Assembly (NCBI GenBank): GCA_963556255.1 | Contig: OY744606.1 | Location: 73,183,752-73,247,751, forward strand | From: Allolobophora icterica | Lineage: Eukaryota; Annelida; Clitellata; Crassiclitellata; Lumbricidae | Length of the DNA: 64,000 bases | Direction: 5' to 3' | Shown: piece after piece, positions 1 through 11,521 of the stretch | How positions within the stretch are numbered: the first letter of the stretch is position 1 | Layout: each line of letters starts with the position of its first letter | The notes under the pieces: generated by a model | What the model saw: the letters and a program-made list of their open reading frames with translations, nothing else | The model's database searches: none | What the model was told of the DNA's origin: nothing | Translations under genes and position numbers: made by a program

Positions 1-795
1 AACCCCGCTAACAACTGACAACAAACACATCTAATTAATGCATCATATAGATTACAAACAACAATAAGAGCCAAACGATGAGGTGGCATAATTGTCAAAT
101 GGTAGTCATGCATAGGTTAGGTCTCTGTGTTTAATCTTTAAAAACTGGAACAACTTAAATCAATTAGCTCTGAAGTCATTTATGCCACAAGGAAAGTGTA
201 TTTTGGTAGCAAGAATGCATCTTACTAGTGAGACTGACAACAGTGAGGGTTGCAGGGTACTGGTTAGTAAGACTGGTTGGGAGATCAATTATCTTCAAGT
301 TTCAGCATAAAGATAAAATAATTAGACATAACTTACCTTTGCCATAAAGCAGCAGTAAGACGATCCACTTAACAACTGTGTCAGGTTTCCAAAGCAACTT
401 CTGAACAGCTGAAGACAACACGTCTGACAACAACAACCACATCTACTCAATGCATTGTATATATTATTAACAACAAGGTAAAATGATGAAGTCGCATGAC
501 TGTCAAATGTTAGTTTTACATAGGAGTTTGAGGTTTGAAACTTGGTACAACTGAAATCAACAATTTGCAGTTAGTCATTTATGTCACAAGGAATAGAATT
601 TTTACAGCAAGACTGCATCTCACTAGTGAAATTGCAGGTATTGAGAGTTGCAGGGTACTGGTTAGTAAGATTAATCTCATTAATTAACTTCAAGTTTCCA
701 CCCAAAGATAAAAATTAGACATGACTTGCTTGTGCCATAAAGCTGCAGGAAGATCCCTGCTCCTTGCAGATTAGACAATACATTGTGAGCCACTG
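1..795. repeat. Tandem duplication, two units of about 393 bp
   Basis: Segments from about 11-400 and about 418-795 match along their length at an offset of about 393-405 (for example cagggtactggttagtaaga, then ccataaagc). Each carries the 3' part of a minus-strand exon, its donor and about 300 bp of intron. The left copy may run off the window edge. Confidence 0.75.
337..400 (-). CDS. Minus-strand coding exon, partial duplicate of the 730-862 exon
   Basis: Acceptor agctgttcag, donor AAAG|gtaagt. It encodes KLLWKPDTVVKWIVLLLLYG, hydrophobic enough to be part of a membrane helix. Its last codons (LLYGK) align in frame with LQLYGT of the neighbouring copy, and its out-phase is the same. The exon looks created when the duplication junction supplied a new acceptor. 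Whether it is used is unknown. Confidence 0.38.
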
Positions 796-862
796 AATTT
801 CCAGAACCATAAACACAATTCTTCAATCGACAGTCTTGTCGTTCTTTCTCTGTGATCGCTCT
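730..862 (-). CDS. Minus-strand coding exon inside a tandem duplication, unrecognised gene
   Basis: Acceptor ctgatttcag at 863-864 opens 44 codons: RAITEKERQDCRLKN, then VYGSGNSVAHNVLSNLQGAG, ending LQLYGT. The expected donor position reads gcaagt (GC instead of GT), aligned exactly with the gtaagt donor of the second copy at 337. If the GC site is not used, the frame runs on for about 15 codons to a TAA, so this could also be a terminal exon. Product unknown. Confidence 0.42.
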
Positions 863-979
863 CTGAAATCAGAAATCATCAATGATACAATTAGACTTAA
901 GGGAGATCTCTTAAATTACCTTAACGATAAGTACAAAATCTCTCATAAAAAATGACAAGCAATAATTAAAAATCGCTTT

Positions 980-1200
980 AAAAATCCAACAAGGTGGTTA
1001 GGACACAGACTGTCAATTCAGCGGATGAGGTTCAACTCCCAGCCAGTGCAGAAAGATATGTCAACATTTGTTTCCTTGCAAATTCAGCTAAGGAATCCAG
1101 GAAGTGATCTTATGTTGTCAACGAGATGGCCAGACAGCAAATAACAGGACTGGCCATACATCTTCAGAAGCCAAGGTTATGAAAATTAAGTCACTAAACT
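980..1200 (+). mobile_element. tRNA-derived SINE, family A
   Basis: The head has a B-box-like gaggttcaactcc; the body has gcagaaa and aggactggcca; the tail is gaaaattaagt. It shares order and sequence with copies at 44345, 45810 and 47237. Confidence 0.6.
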
Positions 1201-1952
1201 TCACTAAACTAGCCCCTCTTCAGTGTTTCATCTTTAAGAAAATTATAATAATACTGCCAGAGACTTCATGAGTAAACCTGAATGTGCAACACTGTGGTCT
1301 ACTGGTAGCATGCTTGGTCTGTGATCAAATGTTTGCGGAGTAGACTCCGTGTAACAACCCTGATTAAATCATTTGCCTACACATGCCACTGCCACCAAGC
1401 AGAATTTGGCACTGGTCTAAACTGGGAAGCAAATGGCAAGACCTGCAATGCACTGGCCCATGTCCTGAACTTCAAGATTTGAAATTACACTGGCTCAAAG
1501 GCCATAGATCAGGGAATAAACCCCTTCCCTACACTTCTACTAAGTTAATCTCTGCAATCTATTATTAACATTCTTAGTCAATGGTTACACGGCAATATTC
1601 TAACTTGATAGCCACAGTTTACTCTCATACTCATCATACATTATGAAATTGCCACCAGTAAATACAAACATACATATCCCTGAAAATTCATAAATTCATT
1701 TAATGGTCAGTATGTATTCTTAGATTCAAACATGTGATGGAACAGTTCTACACCACTCAGTCAAAGGTTTGTCCATCTATCATCACGTTTCCTACACAGG
1801 GTCGAGTAAGTTTTTAAGAAATTGGACAGCTCAGCTGGAAGACAGCCACAATACTGACAGATCGATGGCAGCACAGATTCACATTTCAGTCAAGCCTCAG
1901 AATCACAATTCATTGTGACTGTATGCATATTACAAATTTAATTAATGAATCA

Positions 1953-1992
<40 letters not shown>

Positions 1993-2114
1993 GTGCAATA
2001 ATAGATTAGTCTGGATAGTGAAGTCCACTTGCACACAAAGAACATTTTCATTCAGCTTCTCAACATTCCAGATTAACAGTAAAATATTATATTATATCTG
2101 TAAAATACTATTAC
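1201..2114. other. No gene seen; SINE-like fragment and AAT microsatellite
   Basis: A weak tRNA-like stretch lies near 1290-1370 and an (AAT)n tract at 1956-1992. The short open frame at 1383-1568 has no support as a gene. Confidence 0.5.
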
Positions 2115-2234
2115 CCATTCATCCTTGGCAGGAGGAGATTTAGAGGACCGAGGAGGATTCTGATTTGGTTCCCTTTCTTCCAGATCTGGTTGTTTTTCAG
2201 ATTCGTTCAGATCCACGTCTTTTAGACACATTTC
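2115..2234 (-). CDS. Minus-strand coding exon, unrecognised gene
   Basis: Acceptor aaaacttag and donor TGG|gtaata on the minus strand frame 40 open codons, phase 0 to 0. The product is polar and acidic, then proline/serine-rich (KDVDLNESEKQPDLEE, NPPRSSKSPPAKDEW). The next exon to the left (862-730) also starts in phase 0, so the join DEW-RAITEK is allowed. No domain recognised. It could be a linker region of a larger intracellular protein. Confidence 0.5.
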
Positions 2235-2321
2235 CTAAGTTTTTGTGGAGGCTACAAAATTAAAAGCCAAAACATGTTCCATGAGAGTAAGACCACATTT
2301 TAAAATCTACTATTGCTAGAG

Positions 2322-2736
2322 CAGTTGTTCCCAAACTTTTCTGGGTCGCGACCCACTTGTGAATATCTTGGTAGTCTAGGGACCCACTGTGTAAATTTAA
2401 GCATTGTGTACTGAAATTTGCTTCGTAAACTGGCATTGAATTATGCGGATTTACATGCAGCGTTAAAAATTGGCATATTTAAAGCATTAAATTTCTTATA
2501 TTTAAATTAACGTAGTTTATTTTAGTAGCAGAAGTTTTTAATAATCTCGCGTTGCTAAATGTCGTGGTCATTGTTTTCTGTTCATATATACATGCACAAT
2601 TACGACAGCTAGTTATTGCCCAATCACAGTAAAATGTTGCTCCAAAAACAAACGTTTCTCGAAAACATTTGGCGACCCACTTGCCAGGGCTTTGCGACCC
2701 ACTTTTGGGTCGCGACCCATAGTTTGGGAAACTCTG
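2322..2736. mobile_element. hAT non-autonomous element (family 1, copy 1)
   Basis: Terminal inverted repeats cagttgttcccaaac and its complement gtttgggaaactctg, flanked by an exact 8-bp target duplication TGCTAGAG (2314-2321 and 2737-2744). The inner ends carry a gggtcgcgaccca palindrome. 415 bp, no transposase. Same family as 10558-10896. Confidence 0.92.
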
Positions 2737-3279
2737 TGCTAGAGGACTTCCAGTTGGTCCCACAATGTTGGTTAAACTAACAATAAACATGCAAAACTGA
2801 CAACACAGTAGGGGTGTCAAAATTTTAGTAAATGTGGCTTGGGTACCAAGTCCATTCTCAGCCTGTCACTTGATAAACACTTTAACCCATTCCTGCTGGG
2901 TCTAGCGACCCAATATGGGAGGCAGTAAATAGACTAGAAATGATAACTTTGTTGTTCAAGATTTCTATACAAGATTCTACTGGGAGAACAGTCAAGCAAC
3001 ACTTCACCCAGTTGCAGTGTATTATTCATCTGGTGAAGGACTGCACTGTATGTCCTAGTGCATTATTAGCAACTGTCTGCAGCAAGATACAATGACAGTG
3101 TATACCTTTCAAAAGGTAATCATTCAACACATCAAAATGCTGTTGCAGAGGAAAATCATGTCAAGTACTTCAGCATTCCAGTGCAAAACTATAAGAATTT
3201 CACCAATCTCGGTAAACACAAAGAAGACTTCGCTTCATCCTTTACACTACACCCCTGAGCCATCTAATAAAATCTTCTT

Positions 3280-4080
3280 TGTTGACCACCATCTGTATGC
3301 AGACGACACCCAACTCTTCATGTCCTTCTCCCCTAGCTCTTTCTCTACCTCCATTGCTCAACTACTCGACGTGGTCAACCTAATATCTAAATGGATGTCC
3401 TCCAGGCTCCAACCTCCTCTGCCTCAACCCTGCCAAAACTGAATTTAATCTCCTTGGACTCCCATGCAGATCAGATCAAGAAAATCCCTGACCCTTCCAT
3501 ACACCTGCCCATCAGCTCTTCATCTCTCAATGTCACCTCCGGGTCACCTGTGTGCAATCTTGGTGTTACCTCTGATCCAGATCTATCCTTCTCTAATCAC
3601 ATCTCCAACCTCTCGTGCAGCTGCTTCATGCATATTCGTGACCTCCGCCACATTCGACCCATGCTTGACTTTAAAACTACATCCACTATCGCTACCTCCA
3701 ATCCTCCATTGTCCACTCTAAGCGTGATTTTCCATTTTCCTTAACCTTGAATCCACCCAAATTAAGCGACTACAACTTACAACTCATCCAAAATTCTCTC
3801 GCCCAAGCCGTCACCAGGACACCTAAGCATCACCATATCACTCCCGTTCTTAAATCACTGCACTGGCTGAAAATCCCCGAGTGCATCCACTTCAAAGTCC
3901 TGTCACTAACCTACAACACACTACAATACTCCCAGCCAAAGTACCTTCACGAACTCTTCACCATCCAGCCACCCCGGATGTCAACCGATCAATTCATTGG
4001 AAAATGAGCCGGATCGAGGCCATACGGTCGTTATATAAAATCATGTACATTTACATTGCAACATCAGGATCTCAATGACT
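3280..4080 (+). mobile_element. LINE fragment (L2/CR1-type reverse transcriptase, C-terminal part)
   Basis: Frameshifted pieces of one reverse transcriptase: HLYADDTQLF (the YADD catalytic motif), NLGVTSDPDLSFSNHIS, LRHIRPMLDF, then SLHWLKIPECIHFKVLSL. These follow the order seen in L2/CR1-clade elements. At least two frameshifts and a small deletion make it dead. The 3' part (atcaattcattggaaaatga) recurs near 10395, 13275 and 62110. Confidence 0.8.
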
Positions 4081-4159
4081 CTCATCACCTTCAAGAAAAA
4101 TCTAGACTGAACTTTTCACACAGACTGCAAAGACCCCAAACCCAAACATGAAGCCAGTT

Positions 4160-5560
4160 TAATCTAATGATGCAGACAGCAAAATGATATCATCTGCATA
4201 CATGATGCAACCCAACCAGGATTTGTTTATACAACAACCTGTAACGCCTGGTCCCCTTGCTCGGGCATGCTGTCTGAGACTCCCTAGTTGAGAATGATTA
4301 TCCTTACGCGTATCAACACCTTCAGACCCGTAGAACCTCAAGGCTTTCTGCCTTAAACGTTCACTACTGCACAGAGATGGCAGCTGTAACCATGTATCCT
4401 GCAAATCACTTTCCCAATCTCTAATTGGACTAACCAGGTGACCTCAAGTGGTGCCCGTGGCCCTCTGGGGAAGGGCAGCAGGGAGCCCACGTGACTCCTT
4501 ACCAGGGTTCGGGGTGGAGTCCCCGACAGACTTGACAACTATTTCTTCATCAGAATCTGCTAGGTCAAAAGGGGTAGGTGACATTTCCTCCTCAGGGGTT
4601 TGAACTCTGGAAACCCTTTCACTCTCATTCGTGAGCGTACCTCTTTTCTCAACCTCTACTCGAAGGCGCTCCAAAAGTTCTCCAATAATCTCGGAACTTA
4701 TCAATGGATTTTCCATAATTAAACTAGACAATTTATCATGTTGATCATCCATGTTTAATTATTATCAACAACTTTCAAATCAAAGTTAGGTGTACAAGTT
4801 TCCAGAATTACACAATTTAACCCAACTGAGTGTTCTCGTTTCAATAATATAATATCCGACCCTTTCTTATCAATTATCTTACTTATCAACGCAATCTGAA
4901 CATCAAACACGGGTATCTGAAGATTTCAGACTAGTTACTAAATCAATCACTTGAATTCACTTAATCAGAAGTTAGGATCTACTGCACATTATCTAGTGAC
5001 ACCATTAATGGTCCCTTTAGACAATAAAAATCAGTTTTAAGTACTCCCTGATCAAACCAGATTGATCACCAAACTCAAACACTAAAGAAAGGCTGGCGGG
5101 ATTCGAATCTCCCAGGTACGAAGAAAGAACCAATTGCACGTCTACGAGAGACAACTGTACGCGTCACCCCCTGTGCCGTGATTTCTAACCTCTTGAATTT
5201 GTATCGTAACTATCGAAATTCAGAGATCTATCCTCCCTTTTCGCAATTTTTGGCCTAGCACCAAGCACAACAAAATGGATGCCTCCTTGTTCAACACCAT
5301 GAACCTAAGAATGAATCATCCGGGCATTGCGGTCACATGACCTCAGAGCACTTCTACCAGCCCACATGGATGCCACTACAAATTTATACCGCAAGCCCAT
5401 AAGTAAATTAAGTTAATAAATTGCTGCGTGACACCCAAGGGTCGTCACAAACCTACTCCAGTTGCTCTTGACTCCACAAAAACTTATTAACAAAAACATT
5501 AAACAACGAAGGCGACAGAGAACTCCTCTGTCGTACACCGCTCCTAACTGCAAATGGTCA
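4160..5560 (-). mobile_element. LINE reverse transcriptase fragment split by a later insertion
   Basis: On the minus strand, 5555-5450 encodes GVRQRSSLSPSLFNVFVN (usual motif GVRQGgvLSP.LFNvyv) and 4239-4160 encodes INKSWLGCIMYADDIILLSA (YADD motif). Removing 4240-5449 and one AACC copy joins them in frame as GVGCCINKSW. A frameshift precedes the join. Confidence 0.8.
4240..5449 (-). mobile_element. Gypsy-like LTR retrotransposon remnant with gag-like ORF
   Basis: A 1210-bp insert with TG...CA ends (tgtaacgcctgg / ggtcgtcaca), flanked by a 4-bp target duplication AACC (4236-4239, 5450-5453). The minus strand holds an ORF start at 4752 (MDDQHDKLSSLI) and, after a stop and frameshift, a gag-core-like stretch (RLRQKALRFYGS, DTRKDNHSQLGSLRQH). 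There is no second LTR, protease or polymerase. It is a deleted or solo derivative; LTR limits are not certain. Confidence 0.6.
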
Positions 5561-5724
5561 TAATGAAATTAGCTGAAAATGATCAAATTTAATGTAATAT
5601 TTAATGTAATATTCACCTTTTTTTAAACTTTGGTAACTTGTTTGATCGTAAAGTTACAAAATTGAATGCATCTGAACAGGGTAATTTGTTCTTTAACATC
5701 TCGCGTTAGAGGGAGGCGAGGGAT

Positions 5725-5991
5725 TGAGGCCTTACGATTAGCTTCAATTGGAAGAAGAGTAGGCCTAGAATGGTACGATAGTCTTCAAACAGAGAAGAGT
5801 TGAACGGTTACGATTGTTTACAAACAAAGAGAAAGCGTAGGCCTTTTTATGGTTACGATTGACTTCGAACAACGAGAATTCGTAGATAAATGGTTGCGAT
5901 TATCTTCAAAGAAAGAATATGTAGATATAGTTACAATTGTTTTAAAAGAAAGAATACGTAGATATGGTTACAATTGTCAAAGAGTACCGGG

Positions 5992-6073
<82 letters not shown>

Positions 6074-6245
6074 ATATTTATGGCTACGATTGTCTTCAAA
6101 CACACAGAATATTTTTAACAAAGAGATGACGTTGATATGGTTACGATTGTTTCAAAAAAGGTAGACCCTAATACGTAGATATAGGCCTATACTAGTTAAA
6201 AAGACTGTCTACGTAGATATGTGGTTACGATTGCCTTCAAACGAT
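5725..6245. repeat. Diverged tandem repeat, unit about 45-55 bp, with AT microsatellite inside
   Basis: The block ggttacgattgtcttcaaac followed by aaagagaatacgtagat recurs about nine times with drift. An (AT)n tract at 5992-6073 interrupts it. The open frame at 5849-6118 is only this repeat. Confidence 0.7.
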
Positions 6246-6503
6246 AGCGGCCCATCTGATCCTATATAATCTACTAATATAGTTTCCTTATATGCAAATT
6301 TGTCTGTCGGAGGACGCTACGTCACAAACGGCTTCTGTTCTATTGTGAAACATAAACCGGTTGTCTTGACGACGGCGGTCTTGACGATGGCGATAACCAA
6401 CGATACATATCATAGGCCTATAATATGACGTCATAATATGACGGGCAAATACTCTAACACTATATACTGCCGTCATAATTATGACGGGAAAATACACTAG
6501 TTA

Positions 6504-6549
6504 TCTATATAAATAAAGCGAGATTTCTCTCTGTGTGTGTGTGTGTGTG

Positions 6550-6583
<34 letters not shown>

Positions 6584-7263
6584 ACCGGGCTTAACTTCTA
6601 CAATTTTCCACCTTTTCACTCGAAACCTTCACTACTGTGTCGGCCTCGGCATCGGACACCCAGTGGAGGGGTTCGCGTACCCCCTTTTCACCGCTAACAT
6701 GGTGAAAATCCCCCAAAACTCTACCCAACCGACCGTCCCTGACGACCCAGAGCGAAGCGCTTCTATTTATGGCGCCGGTATTCCCAACGTCATTAATAAT
6801 GCGCATAACGACAAGCGGTTATATTTATGGCGCGGGTATTCCCCAACGTCATTAATAATGCAAATAACGACGTTGTTTACTTTCGCACAAAATTTAATTA
6901 CGATCGAATCGAACTATATTCATCGTTTTACAGCAAAATTGTATGTTCAAAGACTCTGCTTTACTAAGGGCAGTGAGGGCTAGATTTCTGGCGTTTTCTT
7001 GAACCCGCCAACGCCGGCTTCACCCTCTTTGACTGCGAAGCAGTCAGTCCACGGGAGACTGCGAAGCAGTCGTCGCCACTCGACTGCGAAGCAGTCAGTC
7101 CACGGGAGACTGCGAAGCCGTCGTCGCCAGAGGGCGACTGCGAAGCAGTCAGTCCACGCCTAGACTGCAAAGCAGTCTCCCCCACAGGTCGCCTAAATTT
7201 CTTCCTTATTCGCTACACGGATTTAAACTTATAACCCCGGGCAACGCCGGGTAAACCTGCTAG
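6504..7263 (+). mobile_element. Helitron-like non-autonomous element, copy 1
   Basis: 5' end TCTATATAAATAAAGCGAGA, 3' end CTAG, inserted between A and T as Helitrons do. A short hairpin (cccgg-gcaacg-ccggg) stands eight bases before CTAG. Near the 5' end is (GT)n then (CTGT)n. The 3' third has several copies of the 15-bp palindrome GACTGCGAAGCAGTC. 760 bp, no Rep/helicase. Matches 22977-23741 in inverted orientation. Confidence 0.8.
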
Positions 7264-7375
7264 TATAATATAAACGAAGAGAAAGGTCACTTCCTCACGA
7301 TTTCACGATCTGTGTCCACATTTGCATGTGACACTACGTTACGCGCATGCGCGCTGTACTGAATATTTATGAACC

Positions 7376-7545
7376 GGTCGAGGGGGACATGTCCCCCACC
7401 TTTAAGAGTGGCGGGGGGACACGCCATACATTTGTCCCCCGAAATTCTGAAGAAACACCAAAAAGGCCAAAAATGTAATTGCGCGTGAGGGTTTTCAGAA
7501 GTGTCCCCAAGGCAGCTAATTGTAACGGCTTAATTGTGACGTCGC
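7376..7545. mobile_element. Partial copy of the 7596-8071 hAT element
   Basis: Shares gagggggacatgtccccc, acctttaagagtgg and caccaaaaaggccaaaaa with the 5' half of the next element, but I find no ends or target duplication. Confidence 0.55.
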
Positions 7546-7595
7546 TGGCCCTTGCAGCTTCCAAATAGTCAATATTCATGACCAATTACGATGTT

Positions 7596-8071
7596 CATGG
7601 GCGGCGATCTAGGGGGGCGAGGGGGACATGTCCCCCACCTTTAAGAGTGGGGGGGGGGAACGCCATGCATTTGTTTCCACAAATTCTGAAGAAACACCAA
7701 AAAGGCCAAAAAATGTAATTGCGCGTGAGGGTTTTCACAGCCTTTTTGGCCAGATGAGGTAAAAATTCAATTTTTGAGCAGATTTGTCCCCCAGAAAATT
7801 TTCAGAAAGCAAGAAGAAATTCGTAAAATGCGAACATTTTTGCGAAAAGAAGGTAATCATGTTATTGCTAGGAGACCGGAAAAAGGAGGTAAAAAAGGTC
7901 ATCAACTTTTTTGGGAGATGAATTCGTAGAAAAGTCAAGAAGTTTTTGTGGAGGTGAATGCCTAAGAAAGTAAAAAAAATTTGAGAGAACACAAATTCAT
8001 AAAAAAGGTCATCGACCAGACCATGGCCGACTTTGTCCCCCCCCACCTCTCAGACAAGATCGCCGCCACTG
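7596..8071. mobile_element. hAT non-autonomous element (family 2)
   Basis: Ends catgggcggcgatct and gatcgccgccactg, with exact 8-bp target duplication ACGATGTT (7588-7595, 8072-8079). 476 bp with a ggggacatgtcccc palindrome near the left end. Related to 18276-18645. Confidence 0.9.
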
Positions 8072-8205
8072 ACGATGTTTACAAATGTCGACCTAATTCA
8101 AAGTTTAAAAGCCTACATTAGGGCACACATAGCAAGATTCTGATTATTTTAGTCGATCGACTTTCCATAGCCGTCTCCCAGTTTGTTCGAATATATAATA
8201 ATTAT

Positions 8206-9772
8206 CAGAGGCGGATTAAGGCATGTTCAACATGTTCGGCCGAACAGGGGCCCCCACACTTGAGGGGCCCCCACACATGCAAAAGAAATTTTTTTCAATA
8301 TTTTATTATTATTGTTGTTATTTGTTGAGTCTAATAGTAAAATGAACAAAAAAACTCGGAACAAATTATTCGAAGCTACTCGTTTAATATAGATAAATAC
8401 AGACAATATAGACAAAATATAGACAAAAACAAAACTTTCGCACGTGTGCGGGCCCCTACTGGAGTTTCCATTATCAGGCAAATTCATCTAAAAATCAGCC
8501 AGAAATGCTAGTAAGACCTATTTTTACTTGCTTATTTAAACATTTACTACCTGACAACAGCCTATTGTTAAAGGCCTATTGTTACGTCATTTCAATTATG
8601 AAACACTATGAAACACGTTTTTGTTAACAAATTTAAATTTTAAGAATAAAGGCCCTTTTTACGTCACTTTTATTATGAAACACGTCTATTACAGGTAGGC
8701 CTATAAGTTTTAATTTTCAAACCAAAGGCCCGTTGTTATGTCACTTCAATTATGAAACACATTATTTAGCTGTTTTTAGATTTAGAGAATAGAGGCATTT
8801 GTTAAGTCACTTCAATTATGAAGAAGTGTATTGTTATTATAAGTTTACAATCAGAGAATAAAGGCCTCTGTTACGTCACCTCAGCTATGACAGTCTACTG
8901 TTATTAAGTTTAAATTTAGACAATAAAGGCTTATAGGCCTAGTTACGTCATTACAATTGCTAAAACGTCTATTATTTCTAAATCTCAGATATAGAGAATA
9001 AAGGCCTTGGTTATGTAACTTAAATTATGAAAAAGACTATTGCTATTAAGTTCAAAGTTAGAGAATTAAAGACTATCATTTGTTAAGTACGTCATTTCGA
9101 CTATGGAACACGTCTATAACCAATAAGTTTAAATTTGGAGAATATGCCTAAAGGCCTCTTGTCACGTCAATAACGTCATTTCAATTGTGAAACGCGTCTA
9201 TTGTTTGTAATTTTAGATTTAGTGAATAAAGGCCAATCTTACGTCACTTTAACTATGAATAAGTATATCGTTATTAGGTTTAAATCTAGAGAATAAAAGC
9301 CTATTGTTACGTCACTTCAATTATGATCGACACACGTCTCTTCTATAATGAAACACGTCTATTGTTAGTAATTTTAAATTATTATTTTTATTTTCATTAT
9401 TATATAATTATTGTTTTATTGTTATTATATTTATTATTACGCTCATTGTCGTTATTATTATATTTATTGCTGTTGTTATTATTACTATCAGCATCATCAT
9501 CGTTATTATTATTCGGCATATATATGGCGCCAAATATAGATTCATTGGGCGCCATTATAATCATTTAACGGTCTTGAAGGGGAAACGATGCGCAATTTGG
9601 TACCCCCACTTTCTAGACCAAAGTTACGCCTCTGACCTGACCGGAACTCATGTGCCATGTGACACATTATAAAATGACGTCATTTTATTGTGTAGGCAAC
9701 ACTTTACAGTATAGTCTTTGGGGCCCCACAGTTTTACTGAACAGGGCCACCACATTTGTTAATCCGGCCCTG
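8206..9772. mobile_element. hAT non-autonomous element (family 3) carrying internal tandem repeats
   Basis: Ends cagaggcggattaag and ttaatccggccctg, with exact 8-bp target duplication ATAATTAT (8198-8205, 9773-9780). Both ends carry ggggccccac-type blocks and gaacagg. The interior (8560-9400) is a diverged array of about 75-85-bp units. A further hAT end (ttacgcctctg, 9625-9638) of the 12752 family lies inside. No transposase seen. Confidence 0.9.
8560..9400. repeat. Diverged tandem array, unit about 75-85 bp
   Basis: Each unit has gttacgtcacttcaattatg, then aaacacgtctattgtt, then a run like agagaataaaggcc. About ten units are visible. Most carry TTACGTCA, which resembles a CREB/ATF site; whether that means anything is unknown. 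Confidence 0.7.
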
Positions 9773-10339
9773 ATAATTATATAGGCCTATGCAATCCTCA
9801 TAGAAAGAATTTCTTAATTTTATTCCGCGTTTTACGATCTTCTCACTAGGCCTACACGGGAACTTTAAATGGCATGGCGCCTATTCAAACGGCAGCGGTA
9901 GCGGACGCGTGCACTTCCGAACTTTGTGAGGAAGACGCGTTATGAAAGTTGCATTGTTTTGTAAATTCCGTTTTTTTAAATCACGGTGTATTATTATCCA
10001 ACTTTGCGCAGAAATCGTTTATTCGTGACGGGTTTATTGCTTCAGTGGAACTTATTGCATATGATATAAATCCGCGGGTCTTGTTGCAAAGTTGGGTTAC
10101 TGCTGAACCTGCGTAAAATAAACAGACTATGTTCGTGGACTTCAGCAAGTGGGGGAGAGAGAATCAGTCTTCAGTCAACGAGTTAATGTAGGCCTATTGC
10201 TGGAGTGTTTCAAAGTGTCTATCTCCTAGAATGCTATGTCTTCCATTCATTCGTTTTTTGTTACTAACCTATAAAGGCTCTATAGGCCTACCAGTTATGG
10301 CTTGTTTAATAGATCTGAGTCTTCGGCTAACACTATCCG
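9773..10339. other. No gene seen
   Basis: Unassigned sequence with three TAGGCCTA palindromes and a block like the one at 10360 (ggcgcctattcaaacggcagcgg). Confidence 0.5.
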
Positions 10340-10470
10340 TACGTATACGGTAACCTTAAACGGCGTGACACCCATTCAAACGGGCAGCGGTACTGAATCA
10401 TTGAAAACTGACCAGGGTGAGGTCACTATAGAGAAACGTGTACATTTTTACATTTATAGGACATATACAT
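10340..10470 (+). repeat. Dispersed repeat, also at 62090-62240 (inverted)
   Basis: Shares tgacacccattcaaacgggc, gaatcattgaaaactga and tatagagaaacg with an inverted copy near 62.1 kb and shorter pieces at 3985 and 13270. Probably the 3' part of a LINE or SINE. Confidence 0.6.
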
Positions 10471-10557
10471 TATACAAGCGAACACGGAGCTACGTAAAAA
10501 GAGGGCTTATATGCCGTGAGATGGTCTAATATTATTAAATATAATTATTGTCTAATA

Positions 10558-10896
10558 CAGCGGTTCCCAAACTTTTTTGGGTCCCGACCCACTTGTGAAT
10601 ATCTTGGCAGTCTCGATACCCACTGTGTAAAATTAAGCATTGTGTACTAAAATTTGCTTCGTAAATTGGTATCGAAATGTGTGGATTTACGTGCAGCGCT
10701 TAGAAATTTAGAGCATTAAAAGGAAATTTAGATAAAAACAGTTTACAATTTATTGCAATCCAGCAAGTTATAGCCCAATCATAGTCAAATGTTGTTGTTG
10801 CAAAAAAATAAATGTTTCTCGAAATACTTTGGCGATCCACTTGCCAGAGCTTCGCGACCCACTTTTGGGTCGCGACCCACAGTTTGGGAAACTCTG
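10558..10896. mobile_element. hAT non-autonomous element (family 1, copy 2)
   Basis: Ends cagcggttcccaaac and gtttgggaaactctg, with exact 8-bp target duplication GTCTAATA (10550-10557, 10897-10904). 339 bp, same orientation as the 2322 copy but with a deletion in the middle. Confidence 0.92.
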
Positions 10897-11398
10897 GTCT
10901 AATAGATAGTGGTAGCACATCCACGCCTGTACGAAAAGGTAACTTTCCAATGTTCCATTAACGTCCCATAGCGAAAACAGCTGTAAAATGAGTATATCAA
11001 CGAAACACTCCACATCAAGTATAGGTTTAATAATATACTTTGCTCGAATGTAAATTTTTATAACTGTTTACTATGTACTTTGTATAGGTAAGGCACATAA
11101 TGCATACATAGATCACGGAAGTCCCCATGATCAGTTCATAAATTAGAAATAGCGGTTCTCTTCAGTGGCGGATCCAGGATTGCTTGCGTGGAACCAAGGG
11201 CTCTTCCTGGGGCGCCACGTTCTAGGGTAAAAATGGTTATTAACTTTAAATGATAGTATATTTTAAATAATGCCATATGTGTAGATGACCACTAGTATAG
11301 CCCCTCTATCTCATATAGTTTCCCAGAGCTGTGTGTATTACGATAAACGCTCTGGAATGTATGGAATCTCACCGATGTAGTCTAAGGCCTGCATCGAG

Positions 11399-11521
11399 CG
11401 CTGCTAACTATGCCTGAGAGGCCGTTCGCAGACCTCCCTACTGATGCTCCCTACTGATGCTGCATACTGATGCTCCCTACTGATGCTGCACACGGGCGCT
11501 GCTAACCATGCCTGAGAGGCC
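11399..11521. repeat. Short tandem array between 25-bp direct repeats
   Basis: The block gctgctaac(t/c)atgcctgagaggccg occurs at 11400 and 11498. Between them are copies of ccctactgatgct. Confidence 0.75.

Noticed and set aside
3092..3442. Host gene candidate of 116 codons
   Set aside because: The second half is a LINE reverse transcriptase motif and the first half has no support.
5085..5175. tRNA-like sequence on the minus strand (gattcgaatcccgcc)
   Set aside because: The T-arm is good but no convincing acceptor or anticodon stem could be paired; it may be part of the LTR leader or a SINE head.
11164..11240. hAT left end cagtggcggatccagg
   Set aside because: No matching right end or target duplication was found nearby.
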